Origin: Aquisalimonas sp.
Lineage (GTDB): Bacteria > Pseudomonadota > Gammaproteobacteria > Nitrococcales > Aquisalimonadaceae
Reading direction: 5' to 3'
Assembly (NCBI GenBank): GCA_007127625.1
Contig: SKYZ01000317.1
Location: 1-8,295, forward strand
DNA length: 8,295 bases
Translations under genes and position numbers: made by a program
Shown: positions 1 to 8,295 of the stretch, in pieces
Numbering within the stretch: position 1 is the first letter of the stretch
How the letters are laid out: every line of letters begins with the position of its first letter
Notes under the pieces: model-generated
Databases searched by the model: none
Seen by the model: only the letters and a program-made list of their open reading frames with translations
What the model was told of the DNA's origin: nothing

Positions 1-1359
1 AATACCATCAACATCCGCCTGGACGCGGCCACCATCGCCTTCATCCTCGACCACGGCGAGGCCGATGTGCTCATCACCGATACCGAGTTCGCCCCGGTGA
101 TCCGGGACGCCCTGAGCCGCTGCTCGCGGCAACCGCTGGTGGTAGATGTGGATGACCCTGTGGGCCCCGGCGGTGAACAGCTGGGCACCGTGGAGTACGA
201 GGCGCTGCTCGCCGAGGGCGATCCGGCCTTCCGCTGGCAGTGGCCCGCCAGCGAGTGGGACAGCATCTCGCTGAACTACACCTCGGGGACCACCGGCAAT
301 CCCAAGGGGGCGCTCTACCATCACCGCGGCGCCCACCAGGGCGCTTTCAGCAACATCATTGCCTGCAACATGGGGCGCAATCCCGTGTACCTCTGGACGC
401 TGCCCATGTTCCACTGCAACGGCTGGCGCTTCCCCTGGACGCTGCCGGCGGTGGCGGGTACCAGTGTCTGTCTGCGTCGGGTGGAGCCGGGCCCAATTTT
501 CGACGCCATCGGCCGCCACCGGGTCAGCCATTTCTGCGGCGCCCCCCTGGTGCTGAACGCCCTGGCAAGCGCCCCGGAAGCCGCCAACGCCCGCTTCGAC
601 CACAGCGTCACCGCCTACACCGGCGGTGCGGCGCCGCCCTCGGCGGTGATCGGCGCCATGGAGGGTATCGGCATCCACGTGGTGCACCTGTACGGCCTCA
701 CCGAGACCTACGGGCCGTCCCACTACTGCGCCTGGCAGCACGCCTGGGACGATCTCACCCTGGAGGAGAAATCACGCCAGACCGCACGGCAGGGGGTGCG
801 GTATCTAAGCATCGAGGAGAGCATGGTCGCCGATCCGGACACCCTGACCCCCGTGCCGCAGGATGGCGCCACCATGGGGGAGATCATGGTCCGCGGCAAC
901 AGCGTCATGAGCGGCTATCTGAAAAACCCGAAGGCCACCGAGGAAGCCTTCCGCGGAGGCTGGTACCACACCGGTGACCTGGCCGTCTGGCATCCGGACG
1001 GCTACCTGGAGATCCGTGACCGCGCCAAAGACGTGATCATCTCCGGCGGCGAGAACATCTCCACCATCGAGGTGGAAGAAGTGCTTTACCGGCACCCGGC
1101 GGTGCTCGAGTGCGCCGTGGTTGCCGCCGCCAGCGAACGCTGGGGCGAGACGCCCTGCGCGTTCATTACGCTGCGCCCCGATGTGGAGGCGCCGGCGCCG
1201 AAAGACATTGTCGCCTTCTGCCGGGAGCACCTGGCCGGTTTCAAGCTGCCCCGGCACGTAATCTTCCAGGAACTGCCCAAGACCTCCACGGGCAAGATCC
1301 AGAAATTCGTGCTGCGGGAGCACACGGAACACCTGGGCGATGACAATGCGGTACGCTGA
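1..1359 (+). CDS. AMP-forming acyl-CoA synthetase (fatty-acyl-CoA ligase type), 5'-truncated by window edge
   Basis: Cytoplasmic enzyme of the ANL superfamily that would activate a carboxylic acid with ATP to an acyl-adenylate and then form the acyl-CoA thioester. The frame is open from base 1 and its first residues (NTINIRLDAATIAFILDHGE) are typical of this family, so the gene starts outside the window; 452 residues are present of the usual ~540. Visible motifs, numbered from the window edge: the phosphate-binding loop YTSGTTGNPKG at 93-103; YGLTETYGP at 231-239; YHTGDL at 322-327 followed by the hinge RDRAKDVIISGGENIS near 339; and the C-terminal PKTSTGKIQK, whose Lys at about 432 is the expected catalytic lysine. 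The PMFHCNGW segment and HHRG after the P-loop resemble the AlkK-like/PRK08162 group, which includes medium-chain fatty acid and methylmercaptopropionate (DmdB-like) ligases. The substrate cannot be told from sequence alone. It converges with the PilZ gene. All core motifs look intact. Confidence 0.93.
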   Translation, partial: NTINIRLDAATIAFILDHGEADVLITDTEFAPVIRDALSRCSRQPLVVDVDDPVGPGGEQLGTVEYEALLAEGDPAFRWQWPASEWDSISLNYTSGTTGNPKGALYHHRGAHQGAFSNIIACNMGRNPVYLWTLPMFHCNGWRFPWTLPAVAGTSVCLRRVEPGPIFDAIGRHRVSHFCGAPLVLNALASAPEAANARFDHSVTAYTGGAAPPSAVIGAMEGIGIHVVHLYGLTETYGPSHYCAWQHAWDDLTLEEKSRQTARQGVRYLSIEESMVADPDTLTPVPQDGATMGEIMVRGNSVMSGYLKNPKATEEAFRGGWYHTGDLAVWHPDGYLEIRDRAKDVIISGGENISTIEVEEVLYRHPAVLECAVVAAASERWGETPCAFITLRPDVEAPAPKDIVAFCREHLAGFKLPRHVIFQELPKTSTGKIQKFVLREHTEHLGDDNAVR

Positions 1360-1365
1360 GACGGC

Positions 1366-1402
1366 GCCCCCTGCAGACAGCGAATTCCACGGCAGGGGTG
1401 GC
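1366..1402. terminator. Possible bidirectional terminator hairpin between convergent genes
   Basis: The 45 bp between the two convergent stop codons contain an inverted repeat: CCCCTGC at 1368-1374 pairs with GCAGGGG at 1392-1398, with about 17 bases of loop; a few outer pairs are possible with a bulge. The location suits a shared terminator. There is no T-run on either side, so it is not a canonical intrinsic terminator and may be chance in GC-rich DNA. Confidence 0.3.
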
Positions 1403-1404
1403 TG

Positions 1405-2088
1405 CTAATCGATCTCCGGGAGATAGGCCCGCAGCTTGTCCACCAGGGCATGCTGCGGGGTGTCGAAACTCAACCCGAGAACGAGGCGGCAGTCGTCGGG
1501 CGTCTGCCGCCGTCGCACGACACACCGGATCTCCGCCGGTTCGCTCTGCCCGGGAAGATACGCCCAGATCAACAGCTCCTTGCCCTCGGTGATGGCGCTG
1601 GCCTCCACGCCCAGCAGATCGACCCGGCAACCGGTGGCGCTGATATCGGTCAACGCCGCCTGCAGGATCTCGCGATCCACCTCCACCCGGGCGGCGGCGA
1701 AACACGGCACCCGCATGGCCGAGCGGATGGCGTGCTCCGCCACCTCGTCGGGCCATTTCAGGTACAGCAGCGTCTCCGGAACGCGGTGCACGGAGAGCAC
1801 CGGCGAGCGGAAGCCGAACGCCACACCGTCGAGAACGAACCGGGCCAGGGCCATCTCGTCCTGCATGAAACGCATGCGCTCAATGCTGTCGTCGCTCCTA
1901 GCACCGTTACGCACGATCAGGTAACTGGCCTCACATTGACCCACGTAGCGGGTCACGATCTTGGCCTTGCTGTTCACCGCCTGGATCTGAATTTCGTGCC
2001 CCGGCCGCAGATCCAGCCGGCGGGAGTGACGATGGGGCGGCGCGTCATGCTCGGCTGACTGCTGTTCCTTCTCGTTGGTCTCTGCCAT
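1405..2088 (-). CDS. PilZ-domain protein with YcgR-like N-terminal domain (c-di-GMP receptor)
   Basis: Predicted soluble 227-residue c-di-GMP receptor of the flagellar-brake (YcgR-like) architecture. After a polar, probably disordered tail (residues 1-20) comes a beta-rich N-terminal domain at about 22-115, then a C-terminal PilZ domain at about 118-225. Both halves of the c-di-GMP signature are present: RSAMR (RxxxR) at 122-126 and DISATG (DxSxxG) at 148-153. Binding competence is therefore likely. I chose the ATG at 2088 because GGAAGG lies 7 bases upstream. An ATG at 2139, directly after the stop of the HDOD gene, would add 17 residues but has no Shine-Dalgarno sequence. It lies 51 bp behind the HDOD gene in the same direction and is probably co-transcribed. 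No flagellar or pilus genes are in view, so the output it controls is unknown. Family call is firm; biological role is inference. Confidence 0.88.
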   Translation of the reverse strand: MAETNEKEQQSAEHDAPPHRHSRRLDLRPGHEIQIQAVNSKAKIVTRYVGQCEASYLIVRNGARSDDSIERMRFMQDEMALARFVLDGVAFGFRSPVLSVHRVPETLLYLKWPDEVAEHAIRSAMRVPCFAAARVEVDREILQAALTDISATGCRVDLLGVEASAITEGKELLIWAYLPGQSEPAEIRCVVRRRQTPDDCRLVLGLSFDTPQHALVDKLRAYLPEID

Positions 2089-2092
2089 ACGG

Positions 2093-2102
2093 CCCCCTTC
2101 CC
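2093..2102 (-). promoter_or_regulatory. Ribosome binding site deciding the PilZ gene start
   Basis: On the minus strand this reads GGGAAGGGGG; the GGAAGG core ends 7 bases before the ATG at 2088. No comparable purine run precedes the alternative ATG at 2139, which supports the shorter protein. Confidence 0.6.
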
Positions 2103-2139
2103 GCGTTATCGTTTTCTGCCCTGCCGCCATCGGCATCAT

Positions 2140-2988
2140 TTACAGCGCCAGCAGGCTGCGACTTTTCTCGTAGTGGCGGGCGAACGCCGGCCAGTCCCGG
2201 AAAGGAACATCCGACGGCAAGCCCAGCCGCTCAAGACTCGGCAATCGTTGCCAGGCCAGATCTGCCATGGGATGTTCACTGTCCCGCCGCAGGTCGAATT
2301 GAGCGGCGATCACGGCATCGGCGAGATCCGCCTCGCCATTACCGCTCTGGCGAATCCAGTTCTCATGCTCCTCGGCCGCCGCGGCCACCGCCTCGGGAAA
2401 CCGCCACCCCCGGAGCAGGGCCGCCCCCACCTCCGGGTGCGCCTCTTCCAGCAACGCCTGCAGCCTCGGCCAGTCGTCACTCAGCCAGTTGTGGCTGCTG
2501 GCGAAATGCAGGGTCGCCAGCTTGCCGATGTCGTGCAGCAGCCCGGCCAGCAGAGCGCGCTCCGAGGCCACCCGCGCGGAGGACCGGGCCAGTGCGTGAC
2601 AATGCACGGCCACCTCGCGGCTGTGCCGGTAGATCTCCAGTACGCTGGCGCGGTAAGGCCCACGAATGCGATGCACCATCTGCATCAGGGCAAAATTGGT
2701 CACCAGCACTGCCACGAGATTCAGCCCCAGACGCTGCAGGGCGCCTGACACTGTGCCCGTATCCGCGCCGCCTCGCTGGGCCACGCTGTTGGCTGTCTTG
2801 ATGACGTATGCCGACGCTCCGGGATCCTGGCGGATCATGTCCGCCACTGCGCGGGGATCGGGTTCGTCGGCGGACAGCGCCTCGCGCACCCGGCCCATCA
2901 CCTGGGAGCCGCCCGGCAAGCTGACGCGCCCGTCGGCAACCTCCTCACGCAAGGTCGCCAGATCCTCCGCAATCACTTTGCTCAACAT
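2140..2988 (-). CDS. HDOD-domain signalling protein
   Basis: Predicted cytoplasmic 282-residue protein made almost entirely of one HDOD domain, a family linked to bacterial signalling and regulation that usually has no demonstrated hydrolase activity. The family opening is visible at about 15-70 (DGRVSLPGG..., then IRQDPGASAYVIKTANS). The HD core has H122 (YRHSREVA), H152-D153 in LLHDIGKL, H184 (AHPEVGAALL) and H208 (EEHENW). Where many relatives carry a final Asp in a LAD-type segment, this protein reads AAQ near 230, so one metal ligand may be lost. I start at the ATG at 2988, from which the protein begins MLSKVIAEDLATLREE. A GTG at 3069 would add 27 Cys/Pro/Trp-rich residues that do not look like this family and has no ribosome binding site. 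The site before 2988 is itself weak (a G-run), and GTG at 2991 is also possible. The gap to the helicase upstream is 110 bp; the PilZ gene follows. Confidence 0.87.
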   Translation of the reverse strand: MLSKVIAEDLATLREEVADGRVSLPGGSQVMGRVREALSADEPDPRAVADMIRQDPGASAYVIKTANSVAQRGGADTGTVSGALQRLGLNLVAVLVTNFALMQMVHRIRGPYRASVLEIYRHSREVAVHCHALARSSARVASERALLAGLLHDIGKLATLHFASSHNWLSDDWPRLQALLEEAHPEVGAALLRGWRFPEAVAAAAEEHENWIRQSGNGEADLADAVIAAQFDLRRDSEHPMADLAWQRLPSLERLGLPSDVPFRDWPAFARHYEKSRSLLAL

Positions 2989-3098
2989 CACCCCCGAAGC
3001 CCCCGGCGCCGCGCACCCCGACCAAACGACCGGCCAGCAAACCGTGAGTGTCCCACAAAGTCGCGTCACATTTCAGGCGTGCCGTGTCCGCCAGCAGG

Positions 3099-5012
3099 TC
3101 ATTCGTTGCCGAAGAACATGCGCACGATATTGATATCCCGCGTCCGGCCCATGGGCGGCAGACTGTTCAGGAACTGCTTGCCGTAGGGCTTGCCGGTAAG
3201 CCGCGGGTCACCGATCATCAGGACGCCGAAATCCTCATGGTCGCGGATCAGCCGCCCCACGCCCTGACGCAGGGCAATCACCGCATGGGGAAGCTGGTAG
3301 TCGCGGAAGGGGTTGCCGCCATTGCGTTTGAGATAGTCAATCCGCGCCTGGGTGACCGGATCGGACGGTGCGGCAAAGGGAAGCCGGTCGATGAGCACCG
3401 CCGAAAGGGCCTCACCCTTGACATCAACACCTTCCCAGAAGCTGCTGGTCCCCAGCAGCACGCCATCACCCGCCGCGCGGAACTGCTCCAGCAAACGATT
3501 CTGGGAGGCGTCACCCTGGACGAGCACCGGGTACGGCAATCGGTCGCGGAAGACGTCCGCCGCCTCGCGCAGAGCCCGATGACTGGTGAAGAGGACGAAC
3601 GCCCGTCCACCACTGGCGCGGATCACCTCCTCGGCCCGCTCCAGGAACGCAGGGCCGAAGGCCGAACTGTTCGGTTCCGGCATGCCGGCCGGGGCGTACA
3701 GCAGAGCATTGTTGCGATAGTCGAAGGGGCTGTCCACGGCCAGTGCCGGGGTCTCCTCGGGCAGCCCCAGGCGCCCGCGGAAATGGCCGAAGCCCCCGTT
3801 CACCGACAGCGTGGCAGATGTGAACACCCAGGCAGCTCGATGACGCTGCATGCGACTCTGGAACTGCTGCCCCACATCCAGCGGCGTCAGGCGCAGGATG
3901 AACGACTGCGCATAGGTCTCGTACCACTGCACGAACGCATCGCTATCGCCATCAGCAAAGCGGTCCAGCAGGGCCACCATGTCCTCGGCACGCCGGTGGC
4001 AGTTCTCCAGGCCCCGCCCCCGCTCGGCAAGCGTCTCCAGGACGGCTGCCAGACCCTGCGTCGCCCGCCGCAGCTCCCCGAGCCCTTTCTGGATCTCGTC
4101 ATTGCCGCTGACGGTCGCCCAGGCGGCCCGCTGGCCGGCCTCTCCCAGCAGCAGACGGAAATCCAGGGCTGCCTTGCGCAGCCGGTCCAGGGCGTCCGGC
4201 AGCGCCGGCTGATCCCCCGCCTCGCGCAGATACTCGGCGTGGCTGTCCCGCACCAGTTCCTGGAACTGGCGGCTGCTTACCGCCAGGCCGAAGAACTGCG
4301 CGGCCACCTCCGGCAGCTGGTGGGCCTCGTCCAGCACATAGGCATCCGGCGTGGGCAGCACTTCGCCGAAACCGCCCTCCTTCAGCGCCATGTCGGCCAG
4401 CAGCAGATGGTGGTTCACCACCAGCAGATCGGCTTCCTGGGCGCGGCGGCGGGCGGCCATGAGGAAACAGTCGTCGAAAGCGGGACATTCCTGGCCCAGG
4501 CAGTTGTCCGCCGTCGACGTGGCCCGCCCCCACACCGGGGCGTCGGCGGGAACCTGATCCAGTTCGGCGATATCGCCGGTGGCCGTCACGCCAGACCAGG
4601 CGCGGATGGCGCGCAAGTGTTCCTGCGTCTCCGTGCGCTCGTTGCGGGCATCCACTTCGGCCTGTTCCATGCGGTAAAGGCACAGATAATTGCCCCGCCC
4701 CTTGAGCAACGCAGTACGCACCGGCAGGTCAAGCGCCTCCCGCAGCAATGGCAGATCCTTGCGATAGAGCTGGTCCTGCAGGGTCTTGGTGCCCGTGGAG
4801 ACGATCACTCGCTTGCCGGAGAGCAGCGCGGGTAGCAGGTAGGCGAATGTCTTGCCGGTGCCGGTACCGGCCTCCGCCACCAGGTTCTCCCCCGTCTCGA
4901 TGGCCTCGGCCACGCCGCGGGCCAGGGTCCGCTGCTCGTCCCGCGGCTGGAAGCCGGGCACGATGCGGGCAAGAACACTCTCGGGGCCCAGGTGGTGGTC
5001 GACGTCACTCAC
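3099..5012 (-). CDS. yoaA: YoaA/DinG-family ATP-dependent DNA helicase with Fe-S cluster
   Basis: XPD-like superfamily 2 helicase. Family members unwind DNA 5' to 3' using ATP and a 4Fe-4S cluster; E. coli YoaA acts in replication and repair with the HolC clamp-loader subunit. The 637 residues match E. coli YoaA (about 636) in length and closely in sequence. Seen, numbered from the GTG: Walker A GTGTGKT at 49-55; four cluster cysteines C111 (GNYLC), C171, C176 and C182; the DEAH box at 228-231 followed by QLP; VFTSATL at 396-402; SFWEGVDV at 524-531; and motif VI QGVGRLIRD at 583-591. The pattern NCLGQECPAFDDCF between the cysteines strongly favours YoaA over E. coli-type DinG. I start at GTG 5012: AGGAGG lies 6 bases upstream and the protein then aligns with the YoaA N-terminus. 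An ATG at 5072 would add 20 residues overlapping the lipoprotein gene. It overlaps the TPR lipoprotein stop by 8 bases. No key residue is missing. Confidence 0.93.
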   Translation of the reverse strand: MSDVDHHLGPESVLARIVPGFQPRDEQRTLARGVAEAIETGENLVAEAGTGTGKTFAYLLPALLSGKRVIVSTGTKTLQDQLYRKDLPLLREALDLPVRTALLKGRGNYLCLYRMEQAEVDARNERTETQEHLRAIRAWSGVTATGDIAELDQVPADAPVWGRATSTADNCLGQECPAFDDCFLMAARRRAQEADLLVVNHHLLLADMALKEGGFGEVLPTPDAYVLDEAHQLPEVAAQFFGLAVSSRQFQELVRDSHAEYLREAGDQPALPDALDRLRKAALDFRLLLGEAGQRAAWATVSGNDEIQKGLGELRRATQGLAAVLETLAERGRGLENCHRRAEDMVALLDRFADGDSDAFVQWYETYAQSFILRLTPLDVGQQFQSRMQRHRAAWVFTSATLSVNGGFGHFRGRLGLPEETPALAVDSPFDYRNNALLYAPAGMPEPNSSAFGPAFLERAEEVIRASGGRAFVLFTSHRALREAADVFRDRLPYPVLVQGDASQNRLLEQFRAAGDGVLLGTSSFWEGVDVKGEALSAVLIDRLPFAAPSDPVTQARIDYLKRNGGNPFRDYQLPHAVIALRQGVGRLIRDHEDFGVLMIGDPRLTGKPYGKQFLNSLPPMGRTRDINIVRMFFGNE

Positions 5013-5488
5013 CACCCACCTCCTGCAGACCGTCGGCGCGGGACCGAGCCGCCGCGGCGCCGTCGTCGTCATCCCGCATGTGCCGGCTCACGGCAATGAT
5101 CTCCCAGTTGCGCCGCCGCAGCTCGGTGTTCCCGCCGGCATGACTCAGGGAACGCTGAGCCAGCTGCTCCGCCTGGTCATGGTTGCCTTCGCGATAGCGC
5201 ACGATGGCCAGGTTGTGCCACAGCACCGCACTCTCGGGGGCAATCCGCAGGGCCCGCTCCAGCAGGGCGCCGGCGCGCTCGTGATCGCCATCGTCGGAGG
5301 CGTCACGGGCTTCGCTCATGAGCCGCTCCACCGCCGCTGCTCCGGGTTCCTCCGCCGGTGCCGGGGCGGGCTCTTCACGCGGCTCCGCCTCGCGCGCCTC
5401 GGCCTCCTCCGACGGCTCCTCCAGAACGGCACAGCCGGCGAGCACCATCACCGCCGCAAACACCAGTAGATGCAGACTGAGTCTGTTC

Positions 5489-5496
<8 letters not shown>
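5005..5496 (-). CDS. lpoP: TPR-containing outer-membrane lipoprotein, candidate LpoP-type activator of PBP1B
   Basis: Small periplasm-facing lipoprotein of 163 residues. Residues 1-22 form a lipoprotein signal peptide: N3 and R5 region, hydrophobic stretch 8-20, and lipobox LAGC with the lipidated Cys at 22. The next residue is Ala, not Asp, which favours outer-membrane sorting. Residues 23-50 are an acidic Glu/Pro/Ala linker, probably disordered. From about 56 there are TPR-like helical pairs: 58-90 (AGALLERALRIAPES), 91-123 (LWHNLAIVRYREGNHDQAEQLA) and a degenerate last pair at 125-157. Known: in Pseudomonas aeruginosa a TPR lipoprotein, LpoP, is encoded with PBP1b and activates it. This gene directly follows mrcB with an 8-base overlap, so the same role is inferred, with less certainty than the structural call. 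It is short for an LpoP, mainly through a short linker and few repeats. The start is GTG 5496: it gives a clean signal peptide and has AGAGG 7 bases upstream. Longer in-frame starts add about 51 residues with no signal and lie inside mrcB. Confidence 0.78.
5017..5024 (-). promoter_or_regulatory. Strong ribosome binding site for yoaA inside the lipoprotein gene
   Basis: The minus strand reads AGGAGGTG, near-perfect complementarity to the 16S anti-Shine-Dalgarno. The AGGAGG core is 6 bases from GTG 5012. It lies within the last codons of the lipoprotein gene, supporting a GTG start and coupled translation. A second in-frame GTG at 5015 would be only about 3 bases away and is less likely. Confidence 0.75.
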
Positions 5497-7798
<2,302 letters not shown>

Positions 7799-7826
7799 CT
7801 GGCGGTTGCTGGGTCCGTGTCGGTCG

Positions 7827-7856
7827 ATAATCGTGCTGAGCCATGGCGCCGGTCAG
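7827..7856 (-). promoter_or_regulatory. Weak candidate sigma70 promoter before mrcB
   Basis: In the 77-bp gap between dsbB and mrcB the minus strand reads CTGACC (7851-7856), 18 bases, then GATTAT (7827-7832). Each hexamer matches 4 of 6 consensus bases. The GATTAT is among the few AT-rich spots here and lies about 28 bases before the ATG. This is a weak match; mrcB could instead be read through from dsbB. Confidence 0.25.
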
Positions 7857-7875
7857 CGCGCCGGGGATGGCGGTA

Positions 7876-8295
7876 CTACCGCGGGCGCCGGCTGAACCAG
7901 AGGGTCCACAAGCCAAGAAGAACGTAGGCTCCCAGGGTCCACCCCGGCAGAGTCAGGCCCAGTACGGTATGGACTTCCGCGCACTCCCCGGACCCCGCCA
8001 GCACCATGGGCACGGTCTCGAGGAACCCGAAGGCCTCGACCATGTAATCGAGCCCGGGGCCACACGCCGGAACCTCCTCCGGCGGCAGGCTCTGCAGCCA
8101 GAGGTGGCGCACTGCGACGGCCACGCCGGAGGCGGCAACCAGGGTGTTCAACCCCGCGTACACGAATCGCCCCCAGCCCGCGCTGCCGTGCAGGAAAGCC
8201 ACCAGGGCGACCAGCGCCATGCCGACAAACACGAGCCGCTGGACCATGCACAGCGGGCAAGGCTCCATCCCCGCCATCCACTCCAGTCCGTACGC
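7876..8295 (-). CDS. dsbB: DsbB-family disulphide bond formation protein, N-terminus cut by window edge
   Basis: Inner-membrane quinone reductase that re-oxidises DsbA, so driving disulphide formation in the periplasm. The visible 139 residues run open to the window edge; the initial cytoplasmic end and most of the first membrane helix are missing. The first redox pair is CPLC (C13, C16, followed by MVQR, matching the family's CxxC-x-x-x-R pattern), and the second periplasmic pair is C78 (VPACGPG) and C105 (SGECAEV). All four cysteines essential in E. coli DsbB therefore have counterparts. Hydrophobic helices are visible at about 21-36, 45-60 and 112-132, with a basic tail (SRRPR) after the last. 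An in-frame ATG at 8277 exists, but starting there would leave the first CPLC without its preceding membrane helix, so the real start lies beyond the window. It is followed in the same direction by mrcB after 77 bp. Confidence 0.92.
   Translation of the reverse strand, partial: AYGLEWMAGMEPCPLCMVQRLVFVGMALVALVAFLHGSAGWGRFVYAGLNTLVAASGVAVAVRHLWLQSLPPEEVPACGPGLDYMVEAFGFLETVPMVLAGSGECAEVHTVLGLTLPGWTLGAYVLLGLWTLWFSRRPR

Noticed and set aside
2989..3069. An N-terminal extension of the HDOD protein from GTG 3069.
   Set aside because: The added 27 residues are Cys/Trp/Pro-rich and unlike the family, and no ribosome binding site precedes the GTG.
2989..3098. The 110-bp gap between yoaA and the HDOD gene, inspected for promoter, sigma54 site or terminator.
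   Set aside because: No convincing -35/-10 pair, no TGGCAC-TTGC pattern and no hairpin followed by a T-run. A GGCACG stretch near 3078-3083 lacks the required downstream GC element.
3048..4835. A 595-codon open frame on the plus strand opposite the helicase.
   Set aside because: It lies antisense to an unmistakable YoaA helicase. Its translation is His/Gln/Arg-rich without any recognisable domain, as expected of the complementary frame of GC-rich coding DNA.

Overview
The window is 8.3 kb of dense, GC-rich coding DNA (roughly two thirds G+C by eye). It looks like a chromosomal housekeeping segment of a high-GC gammaproteobacterium. The evidence is a class B bifunctional penicillin-binding protein with a UB2H-like region (PBP1B/MrcB), a YoaA-type iron-sulphur helicase, a four-cysteine DsbB, and signalling genes of the PilZ and HDOD types. 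An Ectothiorhodospiraceae/Chromatiales-like or similar halophilic or environmental lineage is plausible, but the taxon cannot be fixed without a search. I see no mobile elements, CRISPR arrays, tRNAs, rRNAs or phage genes.

Layout: the plus strand carries one gene, the 3' part of an AMP-forming acyl-CoA synthetase (1-1359), cut by the left edge. Everything else lies on the minus strand and reads from right to left. The order is dsbB (7876-8295, N-terminus cut by the right edge), mrcB (5489-7798), a small TPR lipoprotein (5005-5496), a yoaA/dinG-family helicase (3099-5012), an HDOD protein (2140-2988) and a YcgR-like PilZ protein (1405-2088). The synthetase and the PilZ gene converge across 45 bp that hold a modest inverted repeat. 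No gene-free stretch exceeds about 110 bp.

The most informative part is mrcB - TPR lipoprotein - yoaA. Each junction is an 8-base overlap with a GTG start, and each start has a good ribosome binding site inside the preceding gene, so translation of the three is probably coupled. The lipoprotein has an outer-membrane-type lipobox, an acidic Pro/Ala/Glu linker and a TPR-like helical domain. It sits directly after PBP1B, which is the arrangement of the Pseudomonas PBP1b activator LpoP. I therefore propose it as a short LpoP-type activator. DsbB upstream is the quinone-linked oxidant of the periplasmic disulphide pathway, and PBP1B has two C-terminal periplasmic cysteines that could use such a pathway. 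The HDOD and PilZ genes at the end of the run suggest a small signalling pair, with PilZ binding c-di-GMP.

I found no clear sign of an undescribed system. The points worth checking are the compact LpoP candidate, the coupling of cell-wall synthesis to a repair helicase, and several start codons that differ from the longest open reading frames.
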